Assembly (NCBI GenBank): GCA_021818685.1
Contig: JAKATP010000014.1
Span: 1-38,513, forward strand
Origin: Bacillota bacterium
Lineage (GTDB): Bacteria; Bacillota; Sulfobacillia; Sulfobacillales; JAIMBI01
DNA length: 38,513 nucleotides
Direction: 5' to 3'
The notes under the pieces were generated by a model, which had not been told where the DNA came from, ran no database searches, and worked only from the letters and a program-made list of their open reading frames with translations. The translations under genes were made by a program, and so were the position numbers. Positions 23,886-32,904 of the stretch are shown here, piece by piece; the first letter of the stretch is position 1; each line of letters opens with the position of its first letter.

Positions 23886-24935
23886 CTACGAACTGCCTTT
23901 GGTCATGGCGGCTACTTTCGCCACATTTTGCTCGTGTTGCTGGTAGGTAGTGGCAAACAGATCGCCTCCGCTCGGGGTGCCCACAAAATAAAGATAGCCG
24001 ACATGAGCGGGATGTAGAGCGGCGGCTAGCGCCACGAGGCCCGGGCAGTCTATCGGACCCGGGGGAAGCCCCGTGTGCAGGTAGGTATTGTAGGGTGAGT
24101 TTACCGTCAGATCCTGGAGGCTCAGACCCCCTTTGACTCGGTTGAAGAGCGCGTAGCGGACAGTGGCATCCGACTGAAGCGGCATCCCTGCCCGCAGTCG
24201 ATTCGCGAACACCGCGGCAATAAGGGGGGCGTCGACGGGTTTTTGATCTTCGGCCTGCACAATGGACGCCAAGGTCACCCACTGCCAGACGCTCTCGCCC
24301 CGTGGCAGCTCCCGTCGAAGGGCTTTCGTGCGCACGAGAAAATCGTGCCGCATCATCGCTATGACGGCCTTGGGCGGTGTGCCGTAGGGGATGAAATAGG
24401 TATCAGGAAACAAGAACCCCTCGGCCGGGTCCCGCACACCTGCCGGTACGGGCCCTGCGGGCGCGCCTTGGCGTATCGCGGATGCCACCGCCGCGCGACT
24501 CCCGATGCCGGCAGCGACGAGCCGGGCCGTGATTTCGGCCACGGTAAACCCTTCGGGTATGGTCACCCGGATCACCAGGATGTCGTTGTGAGCCAGGTGG
24601 CTCAGAACCGTCCGCAGCGGCCACGCGGGCGACATCCGGTAGGGGCCCGGGCGCAGGCGCGCGTCCAGCTGATCGGCTCCCGCCAGAATCAGAAAGGCCC
24701 ACGCGCTCCGGATCACGCCAGAGCGCTGCAAGAGGCGGGCAATCTCCGTGGCGGAGGCCCCGGAAGGAATGGTAACGACCACCGTATGCCGCGCATGCGG
24801 CATCGGCGCACCGGTCATATAGCCCCACCACAGAAAAGCCGCCAGTGCCACCAGCAGCGCCGCCCCCAGGGCGGCGCCCATCACCCGGCGCACGCCTCGG
24901 CGAGGTCTTGGCACCCCACGCGTGAGAGGCGTCAC
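23886..24935 (-). CDS. mltG: Endolytic murein transglycosylase MltG
   Basis: A 349-residue YceG/MltG protein that cleaves nascent glycan strands at the membrane. It has a short basic N-terminus, one transmembrane helix (about 19-40), a LysM-like segment (VVVTIPSGASATEIARLL), and the YceG catalytic domain with LTVNSPYNTYLHTGLPPGPI and HPAHVGYLYFV. The catalytic block reads TLASIVQAED, with Gln at one of the two frequently acidic positions and the presumed catalytic Glu retained. Start GTG 24935 follows GAGAGGGG. It lies 12 bases after the DUF1292 gene, the same ruvX-DUF1292-mltG order seen in Bacillus. Confidence 0.92.
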   Translation of the reverse strand: MTPLTRGVPRPRRGVRRVMGAALGAALLVALAAFLWWGYMTGAPMPHARHTVVVTIPSGASATEIARLLQRSGVIRSAWAFLILAGADQLDARLRPGPYRMSPAWPLRTVLSHLAHNDILVIRVTIPEGFTVAEITARLVAAGIGSRAAVASAIRQGAPAGPVPAGVRDPAEGFLFPDTYFIPYGTPPKAVIAMMRHDFLVRTKALRRELPRGESVWQWVTLASIVQAEDQKPVDAPLIAAVFANRLRAGMPLQSDATVRYALFNRVKGGLSLQDLTVNSPYNTYLHTGLPPGPIDCPGLVALAAALHPAHVGYLYFVGTPSGGDLFATTYQQHEQNVAKVAAMTKGSS

Positions 24936-24947
24936 CCCCTCTCGCCT

Positions 24948-25262
24948 CTACTCGCCGTCGTCGCCCTCCTCATCGAGGACCGCTTCGTAGGCGTCCACCA
25001 CGGCCTGCCATTCTGACTCATCCTCAATCTCCACCAGCTGGTCTTCTCCATCGGCGGCACGCTCGAGTCTCAGGATGACGGCCTCTGCTTCTTCCTCTTC
25101 GGCTGTTTCGTACGGAAGCAGGATGGCGTATTCGTGCGCGTTGACCTCAATCACATCCACCACGACAAAGTCGTGGTCTTCCCCGTTCTCGTCGGTTAGC
25201 GTGATGACTTCGTCCTCGTCGCCATCTTCGCCCATTCCGTGCATGCGGTCCTCGTCGCTCAT
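24948..25262 (-). CDS. DUF1292 family protein (YrzB-like)
   Basis: A 104-residue very acidic protein. The DUF1292 core is visible: DEVITLTDENGEDHDFVVVDVIEVNAHEYAILLP, followed by EAVILRLE and an acidic tail. Its biochemical role is unknown. It sits between ruvX and mltG, as in Bacillus and Clostridia, and its ATG overlaps the ruvX stop by 4 bases. Confidence 0.9.
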   Translation of the reverse strand: MSDEDRMHGMGEDGDEDEVITLTDENGEDHDFVVVDVIEVNAHEYAILLPYETAEEEEAEAVILRLERAADGEDQLVEIEDESEWQAVVDAYEAVLDEEGDDGE

Positions 25263-25699
25263 GCGTCACCCCGTTCCTGGCCCGCCGAGCGGCGGGCCAA
25301 ATATGTCTCCAGGATGCCCGCCGCCGCCAGCCCATCTCGAAGCTCCCGGCGCCGGCGGCGGCGCACATTTTGATCGAGCAGGATCCGCTCGGCTGCGCGG
25401 GTCGTGAAGCGCTCGTCCACAAGTTCCACCGGCCACGCCACAGCCTGGCGGAGATGCTCCACAAACGCCTCCACCCGCTGCGCCTGCGGCCCCACGGTCC
25501 CATTCAAACTAATCGGCCACCCCACCACAATCCGGCGCACTTGCAGTTCCTCGCCAAGACTCCGGATGCGGGCCAAGTCATGGGCGAGGTCCCGCCGCAA
25601 GAGGGGATCGCGGGGAGTGGCAAGGGTGCCGGTCTCGTCGCTGACCGCGACACCAACCCTCTTTTCCCCGACGTCCAGGGCCATTATGCGTCCCGACAT
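25259..25699 (-). CDS. ruvX: Holliday junction resolvase-like protein RuvX (YqgF)
   Basis: A 146-residue RNase H-fold protein of the YqgF/RuvX family, implicated in 16S rRNA 5' processing and possibly junction resolution. Motifs are ALDVGEKRVGVAVSD (acidic D9 in the first strand), RIVVGWPISLNGTVG, and VELVDERFTT with the second acidic pair. ATG 25699 overlaps the preceding stop as TGATG, so it is preferred to the GTG at 25702. It is part of the conserved alaS-ireB-ruvX-DUF1292-mltG string. Confidence 0.92.
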   Translation of the reverse strand: MSGRIMALDVGEKRVGVAVSDETGTLATPRDPLLRRDLAHDLARIRSLGEELQVRRIVVGWPISLNGTVGPQAQRVEAFVEHLRQAVAWPVELVDERFTTRAAERILLDQNVRRRRRRELRDGLAAAGILETYLARRSAGQERGDA

Positions 25700-25971
25700 C
25701 ACCGGAGCGGCTGGCTCTCCAGCCTCTCGACGAACTGCCGCAGCAATTCTTCGACCAGTTCGTCCCGTTCCACCCGGCGGATGAGGCTTCTCGCCTCCTG
25801 GTGGCTCGTGATGAACGCGGGATCGCCCGACAGAAGATAGCCTGCCAGTTGGCTGATAGGATTGTAGCCACGATCCTTCAGCGCCTGGTAGACGGCCTGC
25901 AGGATGGCGTCGGCTTCATTGGCGACATCACCCCGGGCGCTTAGCCTCCGGGTCTGATCCATGTCGCTCAT
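25699..25971 (-). CDS. IreB family regulatory phosphoprotein (UPF0297)
   Basis: A 90-residue protein of the IreB/YrzL family. The core [35 protein letters not shown] followed by [19 protein letters not shown] is diagnostic. Enterococcal IreB is a substrate of the Ser/Thr kinase IreK; two threonines are typical near the N-terminus, while here TRRLSARGD offers one Thr and one Ser. ATG 25971 is chosen because GGAGAGGGGG precedes it; the 118-codon ORF is overlong. It lies about 120 bases downstream of alaS, a spacer with no clear promoter or terminator. Confidence 0.9.
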   Translation of the reverse strand: MSDMDQTRRLSARGDVANEADAILQAVYQALKDRGYNPISQLAGYLLSGDPAFITSHQEARSLIRRVERDELVEELLRQFVERLESQPLR

Positions 25972-26091
25972 CAGGGCCCCCTCTCCAATATGTTCGCCTC
26001 CGTCGACCGCAATCGACCCACTGGGCGCACCAATCGTTACACGTCGGCTCGCCATTCATACCACAATCGGCGGCCTCTCGTGTTTCGCGTC

Positions 26092-28713
26092 TTACGAGGG
26101 GATGTCCTGCAGGGCGCGCTTCTCGACTGCGGTCCGGGCGGCCGCGAGCGCGCGTGCCGCTCCGGCCGCATTCTTGCCCCCGGCTTGCGCGAGGTCCGCG
26201 CGTCCGCCGCCCCCGCCCTCTACCAGCGGGGCCAGCTCCCGCACGAGCTCGCCGGCTTTCAGCCCCAGCCGTTGAGCCCGCGGTCCCGCCAGAACCGTCA
26301 GATTCACACGGTCTCCCACAATGGACGCTACAACCGCCACGTCCACCCGTTCGCGCAGATGGTCCACCAAAAGCCGGACCTCCTCGGGAGTGCGCTCACG
26401 CACTTCGGCCCGCACCACCCGGAGTCCCGCCACATCCTCAGCCACCTTCAGGAGCTCCGCGGCTGCCTGTTGCAGCGCCGCGCGCTCGGCTTCTCGTACC
26501 CGACGCTCCAGTTCGCGGACCGTCTCCATGACATCGCGCGCTCGGTCTCCCAGGGACTGACGGGTGGTGCGCAGCGTAGCCGCAGTCTCTTCCAAAAGGG
26601 CCTCCTGCGTCCGCGACCACTCCAGGCTCCCCAGGCCCGTGACCGCCTCCAGCCGCCGCGTCCCGCTGCCGATGCTCGTTTCCTCCACAATCCGGAACAG
26701 CCCTATCTGACCGGTCCGGCGGCAGTGTGTACCGCCGCACAGTTCCTTGGAAGCACCCGGCACCTCCACCACCCGCACCCGCTCACCATACTTGTCGCCG
26801 AAGAAAGCGATCGCGCCCGCGGCCCGCGCCTCCATCAGCGAGGTCTCGACCGTTTGCACCGGCCGGTCTTCCAGGATCCACTGGTTGACCCGGTCCTCCA
26901 CCTCCCGCAGTTCAACTGGGCTCAGTGGTTCCGGGTGGCTGAAATCAAACCGGAGACGGTCGGGGGCCACCAGGGAGCCGGTCTGGCGCGCTCCGTCCCC
27001 CAGCACCTCGCGCAGCGCCGCATGCAGGAGATGAGTGCCGGTATGATTACGCATAGCGCCTGCGCGCAGGTCCTGGTCGACCACCGCCTGCACGATATCC
27101 CCCCGCCGGAGGCGGCCCTCTTCCACCCGCCCGAAGTGCCAGATGGCACCGCTCTCCTTCTGGGTATCCTCAACGAACATCGCACCTTCGGGACCGACGA
27201 GTCGGCCCCGGTCACCCACCTGTCCCCCACCCTCGGGATAAAAGGGCGTCGTCGGAAGGTATACCATCACCGCATCGCCGGCCACGGCCTCCTCCACCGG
27301 TTCGCCGTCCCGCCACAAGACGTCGATGGGTGCCTCATCCTCGAGCGTCTCGTAGCCCCGAAAACGGGAAGGCGGCATGGATGGCAGGTCGCGCACCCGG
27401 ACCGGACGCTCCCGGCGCGCCCGCGCCCGCTGCTCGGCCATGAGGGCGGAGAACGCATCGATGTCGACCTGCACGCCCCGTTCGCGGGCGACATCCACCG
27501 TAATGTCAATCGGAAAGCCGTGCGTGTCATACAGCCGAAATGCTGCCTCCCCGCCGAGCCGCTCGCCTTCACGGAGCCCTCCCAGCATCTGCCCCAGCAG
27601 CCGCAGGCCGCTTTCCAGTGTCTGGTGAAAACGCTCCTCCTCACCCCTGATGGTAGCGGCAATCGTGCCCTGCCCGGCCAGCACCTCCGGATAGGCTTCT
27701 CCCAGAATCTCTCCCACCACAGGCACCAGCTGGAATAAGAACGGCTCGTGCAGGCCGATGACCCGCCCGTAACGGACAGCGCGGCGAAGAATCCGGCGCA
27801 GGACGTATCCGCGGCCCTCGTTCGAGAACAGCACGCCGTCCGCGAGCAGCATTGTCACCGCCCGGACATGGTCCGCGATGACCCGGTAGGGCAGACCCGC
27901 CACGCTCGGGAGCGCCTCATAGCGACCGCCCGTCATCTGCTCAACCCGATGGATGAGAGGCCAGAACAGGTCGGTCTCGAAAATTGAAGGCTTGTCGTTC
28001 AGGATGGCGGTGACGCGCTCAAGCCCCATCCCGGTGTCTACGGTTGGATGCCGCAGGGGTGTCAAGGAGCCGTCCTGACCCCGATCGAATTGAATGAAGA
28101 CCAGATTCCAAAACTCCTGAAAGCGATCGCATTCGCAGCGTCCGATGCCACAGTCCGGACCGCAGGCAAACTCCGCTCCCCGGTCCAAGAACAACTCCGT
28201 GTCCGGTCCGCACGGTCCGGTGTCTGCCATCTCCCAGAAATTATCTTTCTCGTCCAACCGCACGATCCGCTCGGGCGGCAGCCCGGCCTCTTCCTGCCAG
28301 AGCGCGTATGCTTCGTCGTCGTCACGAAACACGGTAACCCAAAGCCGGTCACGTGGAAAACCGAGTTCCTCGGTTACGAAGTCCCACGCGTAGCGAATGG
28401 CCTCCCGCTTGAAGTAGTCCCCAAACGACCAGTTGCCCAGCATCTCGAAGAACGTCCCGTGCCGTGCCGTCCGGCCCACCTGCTCGAGATCGTTGTGCTT
28501 GCCTCCCGCGCGGACGCATTTCTGCACACTGACGGCCCGTCGGTAGCTCCGCGGTTCCCGCCCCAAGATGACATCCTTGAACTGGTTCATGCCCGCGTTG
28601 GTGAACAGGAGGGTTTTATCTTCGGCCGGCACCAGGGACGAGCTTGGTACCACCGTGTGCCCGCGGCGGGCAAAGAATTCGATATAACGGCCTCTTAGCG
28701 TGTCCGCGGTCAC
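26092..28713 (-). CDS. alaS: Alanyl-tRNA synthetase
   Basis: An 873-residue class II synthetase that charges tRNA-Ala in the cytoplasm. The catalytic domain shows TADTLRGRYIEFFARRGHTVVPSSSLVP, TLLFTNAGMNQFKDV and GMGLERV. The editing domain has the zinc site HTGTHLLH and CGGTHCRRTG. The C-terminal domain (about 720-873) is helical and ends in a Gly-rich DHHA1-like GGGGGRADLAQAGG. GTG 28713, preceded by GGGGGAGG, gives the normal N-terminus; the longer ORF start is not supported. The 81-base spacer after acs holds no T-box leader. Confidence 0.97.
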   Translation of the reverse strand: MTADTLRGRYIEFFARRGHTVVPSSSLVPAEDKTLLFTNAGMNQFKDVILGREPRSYRRAVSVQKCVRAGGKHNDLEQVGRTARHGTFFEMLGNWSFGDYFKREAIRYAWDFVTEELGFPRDRLWVTVFRDDDEAYALWQEEAGLPPERIVRLDEKDNFWEMADTGPCGPDTELFLDRGAEFACGPDCGIGRCECDRFQEFWNLVFIQFDRGQDGSLTPLRHPTVDTGMGLERVTAILNDKPSIFETDLFWPLIHRVEQMTGGRYEALPSVAGLPYRVIADHVRAVTMLLADGVLFSNEGRGYVLRRILRRAVRYGRVIGLHEPFLFQLVPVVGEILGEAYPEVLAGQGTIAATIRGEEERFHQTLESGLRLLGQMLGGLREGERLGGEAAFRLYDTHGFPIDITVDVARERGVQVDIDAFSALMAEQRARARRERPVRVRDLPSMPPSRFRGYETLEDEAPIDVLWRDGEPVEEAVAGDAVMVYLPTTPFYPEGGGQVGDRGRLVGPEGAMFVEDTQKESGAIWHFGRVEEGRLRRGDIVQAVVDQDLRAGAMRNHTGTHLLHAALREVLGDGARQTGSLVAPDRLRFDFSHPEPLSPVELREVEDRVNQWILEDRPVQTVETSLMEARAAGAIAFFGDKYGERVRVVEVPGASKELCGGTHCRRTGQIGLFRIVEETSIGSGTRRLEAVTGLGSLEWSRTQEALLEETAATLRTTRQSLGDRARDVMETVRELERRVREAERAALQQAAAELLKVAEDVAGLRVVRAEVRERTPEEVRLLVDHLRERVDVAVVASIVGDRVNLTVLAGPRAQRLGLKAGELVRELAPLVEGGGGGRADLAQAGGKNAAGAARALAAARTAVEKRALQDIPS

Positions 28714-28794
28714 AAAGCGCCTCCCCCTTGCGAATAAAAGTCCTGGGCGTTCTCTCCACAATAGCACGGACATGCCGCCCGAATCTGTCTGCGC

Positions 28795-30831
28795 TTAGCC
28801 CCGCGCGTGCAGATCGCGGATCGCCTCCACCACCTCGGGATTGGACAGGGTCGTGACGTCACCCACGTCCGCACTGTCGTTGGAGATGGCGGCCAGAATT
28901 CGGCGCATAATCTTGCCGGAACGCGTCTTCGGCAGGTCCGGGACGATCCACACACTGCGCGGACGCGCAATCGGACTTATCTCGGTCGCGATGGCGCCTG
29001 CAATACGCCGCCGGAGCTCCTCCGTCGGCTGTACGCCTGGCTGGAGGGACACGTACAGGTCGGGCATGATGCCCTTGACGGGATCGCGGACCGCCACCAC
29101 CGCCGCCTCCGCGACTTCATCCACCGTCAGAGCCGCCGATTCCAGTTCCTTGGTGCCGAGACGATGCCCTGCCACGTTGATGACGTCATCGATGCGACCG
29201 AGAATCCGAAAGTAGCCGTCACGGCTCTGTACAGCGCCGTCGCCGGCGAAGTAGGGCCAATCCCGCCAGTCGCTGCTCTCAGGATCGCGGCAGTATTTGG
29301 CGAAATAAGTGTTCACAAAACGGTCCGGATCTCCCCAGATGGTCTGAAAGATGCCGGGCCAGGGATGGAGCAGCACGATATTGCCGGCACGGCCCGATCC
29401 CGGGGGAATGGGATTCTTGTCCTCATCGAGGATGGCGGCATGGATCCCGGGCACGGTGGGTCCGGCACTGCCGGGCTTCATGGGGTCCAAAGCCGGCAAG
29501 GTTGTGCACAGAAACCCGCCCGTCTCGGTCTGCCACCAGGTATCGACAATCACGGCCTCCCCCTTGCCGATCGTCTCGTAGTACCACTTCCAGACCTCGG
29601 GCTCGATGGGCTCGCCGACGGTGGTCATGTGCTTGAAGTGGTAACGGTAACGGTCCGGAGACCCACCGCCGGCCTTGCGCAGGCTCCGGATCGCCGTGGG
29701 CGAAGTGTGGAAGATGTTGACGCCGAGTTCTTCGGCAATGCGCCAGGGGCGGCCGGCATCAGGATAGACGGGCGTGCCTTCATATACCACGGTGGAAGCC
29801 CCGAGCGCCAGGGGACCATACACGATATACGAATGGCCGGTAATCCACCCGATGTCGGCCATGCAGAAGTACACGTCTTCGGGATGGATGTCCTGCACCA
29901 TCTTCGACGTCCAGGCCACGTAGGCGAGATACCCGCCCGTGCCGTGCTGGGCTCCCTTCGGCCGACCGGTGGAGCCGCTCGTATACATCAAGAATAGGGG
30001 GGCCTCGGCCGGCATCGACACGGGATCAACGCGGCGACCGCGATAGGTCTTCAAGACCTCCGTCATAAGGACGTCGCGCCCTTCTTTCAGCGGGCTCGCA
30101 CTCCGGTACTGACCGGGATATCGCTCGAATACCAGCACGCGCTCGACCTGGACGCCCTGTAAAGCGGCTTCCTCCACCGCTACATCAGCCTTCTCTTTGT
30201 GCTCCAGAAGTTTTCCGCTCCGCCAGTAAGCGTCCATCGTGACCAGCACCCGGCTTTGCGAATCGGCGATCCGTTCGCCGCAGGCCTTTCCGCTGAAGCC
30301 GGCAAAGACGACGGAGTGTATGAGTCCGAGTCGAGCGGCCGCTAGCATGGCGATAGGAAGCTCCGGCACCATCGGCAGATGAATGGTGATGCGGTCACCG
30401 GCCTTCAGGCCGATGTCTTGATAGTACGCCGCCAACTCATTCACCCGCACGAATAGCTCCTGGTAGGTGACGTGCCGCACAGGCTCATCTTCGGGCTCGG
30501 GGACAAAGTGAATGGCAGTCTGGTTGCGGTGAGCCTCGAGGTGACGGTCGATGCAGTTGTAGGCCGCGTTAAGCCGGCCACCCACAAACCACCGGTAAAA
30601 CGGTGGATGCGAGAGGTCGACTACCTCGTCCCAGTGGCGGTCCCAGTCCAAAAGGGTCGCGAAGTCTTCAAAATATGCCGGAAACTTGTCCATGCTGTAC
30701 CGATCCCGAATCGTCGGGTCGGTCAGATTGGCCTGTTCCCGAAATTGAGGCGGGGGCTCGATATAGCCTTCCTCGCCCCAGTGAACGGCAATCTGCGCCT
30801 CGGTCAGAATCTCGTCGTCTTCGTGAGCCAC
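28795..30831 (-). CDS. acs: AMP-forming acetyl-CoA synthetase
   Basis: An adenylate-forming enzyme making acetyl-CoA from acetate, ATP and CoA. The N-terminal ACAS segment (IEPPPQFREQANLTDP), the P-loop YTSGSTGRPKGAQHGTGGYL, DTWWQTETGG, YFAGDGA, GRIDDVINVAGHRLGT and the C-terminal KTRSGKIMRRIL with the acetylatable lysine are all present. The ORF could start at TTG 30972 or ATG 30888. GTG 30831 is preferred because AGGAGGG lies 7 bases upstream, giving 678 residues, near the usual 650. It stands between the AI-2E permease and alaS, where Bacillus has no acs. It could serve acetate use or supply acyl-CoA from the catabolic operons. Confidence 0.93.
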   Translation of the reverse strand: MAHEDDEILTEAQIAVHWGEEGYIEPPPQFREQANLTDPTIRDRYSMDKFPAYFEDFATLLDWDRHWDEVVDLSHPPFYRWFVGGRLNAAYNCIDRHLEAHRNQTAIHFVPEPEDEPVRHVTYQELFVRVNELAAYYQDIGLKAGDRITIHLPMVPELPIAMLAAARLGLIHSVVFAGFSGKACGERIADSQSRVLVTMDAYWRSGKLLEHKEKADVAVEEAALQGVQVERVLVFERYPGQYRSASPLKEGRDVLMTEVLKTYRGRRVDPVSMPAEAPLFLMYTSGSTGRPKGAQHGTGGYLAYVAWTSKMVQDIHPEDVYFCMADIGWITGHSYIVYGPLALGASTVVYEGTPVYPDAGRPWRIAEELGVNIFHTSPTAIRSLRKAGGGSPDRYRYHFKHMTTVGEPIEPEVWKWYYETIGKGEAVIVDTWWQTETGGFLCTTLPALDPMKPGSAGPTVPGIHAAILDEDKNPIPPGSGRAGNIVLLHPWPGIFQTIWGDPDRFVNTYFAKYCRDPESSDWRDWPYFAGDGAVQSRDGYFRILGRIDDVINVAGHRLGTKELESAALTVDEVAEAAVVAVRDPVKGIMPDLYVSLQPGVQPTEELRRRIAGAIATEISPIARPRSVWIVPDLPKTRSGKIMRRILAAISNDSADVGDVTTLSNPEVVEAIRDLHARG

Positions 30832-30923
30832 CGGCGGTCCCTCCTCGCATGTGCGCGGCTTGCGGATCCCCTCCAGCACAACGTCCATGAAGGCCCATTT
30901 CTCGTCGATCCCGGTCTTGGAAG

Positions 30924-30951
30924 CCCATAGGCACTTGCGGATGATTATCAA
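30924..30951 (-). promoter_or_regulatory. Possible acs promoter
   Basis: TTGATA (30951-30946), then 16 bases, then TATGGG (30929-30924) on the minus strand, just after the permease stop. It would start transcription about 85 bases before the GTG chosen for acs, consistent with that start. The -10 is poor, so this is tentative. Confidence 0.3.
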
Positions 30952-30968
30952 ACTCATGGGCCCGCTGT

Positions 30969-32051
30969 TCAAGGTCCCGAGGGCGGCGCATGAAGCTTTG
31001 GGCGCGGGCGCGACGCTACCAACAGGCGGTACAGGTGACGGGCCAGAACGTTCAAGCTGGCTCCGACCGGGACGGCCGCCAGCATCCCTGGGATCCCGGC
31101 CGTTTCAGCACCCACCAGAATCGCCAGCACCACCAGCAGGGGATGCAATTCGACGGCGTCGCCAATGATCTTGGGGGCGAGCACGGCACCCTCCAGCTGA
31201 TGGATGAGCGCGAACCCCCCCACCACCCAGAGAGCACTGTAGAAGCCGTGCGACAGGGCTAGGAGCACGGCCGGCAGGGCCCCCACGATCGGACCGACGT
31301 AGGGAACCACGTCTGTCAATCCCACCACCACCCCGATGAAGAGAGAAAACGGGACCCCGATAGCGGCACAGTAGACCCCCGCCAGGACTCCCACCAGGAG
31401 TGCGACCAGAAGCTGTCCGCGCACGTATCCGGACAGGACCCGGTCAAGGTCGCGGCCGAGCCGGTAGACGACCCTGTGCCAGCTGTAGGGCAGCAGATGC
31501 CAGAAGCGACCCTGGATGCGCCGGAGGTCTTTCAGGAGATAGAACGCCAGCACGGGGGAAATCACCACGGCAATGAGGCCCGGCACGAGACCGATGATCA
31601 TGCCGACGCTCGCCCGCAGGTTCCTCGTGAGCAGCGTCTCGCCCCCCCGCACCGAGTCCGTGAGGGCCCGGCGCATGGACAGTGGCATCGGTGCTTCATG
31701 AAACGCCTTTAGAAGGTGGTTCCACCCCATCTCGGCCTGTCTGACGAGCTCCGGCAGAACCCCGGTGACCTCGGTAGCTTGTCGCACCGCCTGCGGCAGG
31801 ATATAGAGCGCCGCACCGAGGACGACGCCCGCAAGAGCCATATAGGCGACCAAGATGGCGAGCACGCGAGGAAGGCCGGCCCGTTCCCCCCGGTCGACCA
31901 GTGGCGCCAGCAGATAGGTGATGAGAGCGGCCAGGACGAACGGCAGAAGGACGTTCCAGGCCAGAACCACGAGGAGGCCCAGTATGAAGAGCACGGCCAC
32001 CAAGTACGCGAAGCGCAGCGCACGAGGCCCGGCATGGCCGCCGCCCGGCAT
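30969..32051 (-). CDS. AI-2E family transporter (YrrI-like permease)
   Basis: A 360-residue polytopic membrane protein of the AI-2E/PerM family. Hydrophobic segments lie at about 12-50 (two helices), 63-85, 147-175, 210-275 (several) and 290-340, with a large soluble loop between about 90 and 145. The family signature is seen in VVGLTDVVPYVGPIVGALPA and LAPKIIGDAVELHPLLVVLAILVG. Substrates are mostly unknown; some members are Na+/H+ antiporters or export signals. Bacillus yrrI sits at the same place upstream of alaS. ATG 32051 lies 4 bases after the preceding gene's stop. Confidence 0.9.
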   Translation of the reverse strand: MPGGGHAGPRALRFAYLVAVLFILGLLVVLAWNVLLPFVLAALITYLLAPLVDRGERAGLPRVLAILVAYMALAGVVLGAALYILPQAVRQATEVTGVLPELVRQAEMGWNHLLKAFHEAPMPLSMRRALTDSVRGGETLLTRNLRASVGMIIGLVPGLIAVVISPVLAFYLLKDLRRIQGRFWHLLPYSWHRVVYRLGRDLDRVLSGYVRGQLLVALLVGVLAGVYCAAIGVPFSLFIGVVVGLTDVVPYVGPIVGALPAVLLALSHGFYSALWVVGGFALIHQLEGAVLAPKIIGDAVELHPLLVVLAILVGAETAGIPGMLAAVPVGASLNVLARHLYRLLVASRPRPKLHAPPSGP

Positions 32052-32055
32052 CCCT

Positions 32056-32250
32056 TCAGCGATAGCGGCGGGCGAGCTTCACCAGGCGGACCGGCGTGGC
32101 CTTCATGGTTCGGGTCGAGGCGCGAAGCGTGTGCCGGGCCTGACCCAGCATGCGGCGCCAGGGGCTGCGGGAGCGCCGTCCGTACATAACCGTAGCGGCC
32201 ACGGCCCCGAGGACCAGTCCCGCCATAATGCCTCGCAGGTATGTTCTCAT
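32056..32250 (-). CDS. Small YtxH-like membrane-anchored protein
   Basis: A 64-residue protein with one N-terminal transmembrane helix (IMAGLVLGAVAATVMYG, about 8-24) and a basic tail (RRSRSPWRRMLGQARHTLRASTRTMKATPVRLVKLARRYR). The ATG at 32250 has a strong AGGAGGTG before it and overlaps the stop of the zinc-ribbon gene as TGATG, so the longer ORF in the track is wrong. YtxH-type envelope proteins have this plan; the function is unknown. Confidence 0.6.
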   Translation of the reverse strand: MRTYLRGIMAGLVLGAVAATVMYGRRSRSPWRRMLGQARHTLRASTRTMKATPVRLVKLARRYR

Positions 32251-32420
32251 CAGCCGACACCTCCTGTACGCCGCTCCAGCTCCCCGTCGGCCGAGACGTC
32301 GTAGAGGCGCACCCCGCGGGCGGTCACGGCAAACTCGATGAAACAGTCCCAGCAGTAGTACTGCCCCGTACCCACCTTGCCGACATTCTTGCCCTGACAA
32401 CCGGGACATCGAAACTCCAT
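32250..32420 (-). CDS. 56-residue zinc-ribbon protein, missed by the ORF track
   Basis: The frame from ATG 32420 to TGA 32250 encodes 56 residues with two CxxC pairs: C5PGC8 and C23WDC26, the second in QYYCWDCFIEF. This is a classic four-cysteine zinc ribbon followed by a beta strand (AVTARGVRLYDV) and a short charged tail. It starts 13 bases after the PRC-barrel gene stop with GGGGGG upstream, and its stop overlaps the next ATG (TGATG). The coupling on both sides and the motif support a real gene. Function unknown; it is not in the supplied track because it is under 60 residues. Confidence 0.75.
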   Translation of the reverse strand: MEFRCPGCQGKNVGKVGTGQYYCWDCFIEFAVTARGVRLYDVSADGELERRTGGVG

Positions 32421-32433
32421 TGCGCGCCCCCCA

Positions 32434-32904
32434 TCAGTGAGGAGCGTGCCCGCCGCATCCGAAGCTTATGCGATCGCCATGGGCCACCAGGGCACGAAAA
32501 TCGGCGAGCCACATCCCGTCCCAGAGGTCGGCCAACACGCCTCGCGAGATTAAGACGGCACCGATCTCCCCCGTGTCGCACGAAAACTCCACGTCGCGCA
32601 CCAAACCCAGCACCTGCCCGGTGGCGTCCACCACTGGGCGGTCGGCCCAATCGTTCGCGCGCGCCCGCCGGCACTCATCCCGGCCATCCCGTCTGATGAG
32701 GTCAGCCTTGGCCACCCATAATCCCCGGTCCTCGATCTCGACCCCAGGCCCATATCGAACGAGCGGCCAGGACCAGCCCGCATGGAGCTGCAGGAGGGCC
32801 AGCATGCCGCGATCCCAGTCGAAATACGCGGCCGCCACCTCCCAGCGCGGGTGGCGGTCGCCGCCGATCCGCACCGGCAGCCGTGTGAGCTCAAAGCGGG
32901 TCAT
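32434..32904 (-). CDS. PRC-barrel domain protein (YrrD-like)
   Basis: A 156-residue protein with two PRC-barrel-like halves: residues about 5-80 (LPVRIGGDRHPRWEVAAAYFDW ... RGLWVAKADLIRR) and about 85-145 (RPVVDATGQVLGLVRDVEFSCDTGEIGAVLISRG). The second half holds the typical VxDxxGxxLGxVxDVxFD pattern. Bacillus yrrD, also near mnmA and alaS, has the same fold. PRC barrels often bind RNA or act in photosynthetic or sporulation proteins; no specific role can be claimed. The ATG overlaps the mnmA stop by 4 bases. Confidence 0.8.
   Translation of the reverse strand: MTRFELTRLPVRIGGDRHPRWEVAAAYFDWDRGMLALLQLHAGWSWPLVRYGPGVEIEDRGLWVAKADLIRRDGRDECRRARANDWADRPVVDATGQVLGLVRDVEFSCDTGEIGAVLISRGVLADLWDGMWLADFRALVAHGDRISFGCGGHAPH

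Noticed and set aside
25972-26091. Promoter or terminator between alaS and ireB
   Set aside because: No TTGACA/TATAAT-like pair with proper spacing and no hairpin plus T-run was found in the 120 bases.
28714-28794. T-box riboswitch upstream of alaS
   Set aside because: The spacer is only 81 bases and lacks the T-box TGGNACCGCG core and a terminator.
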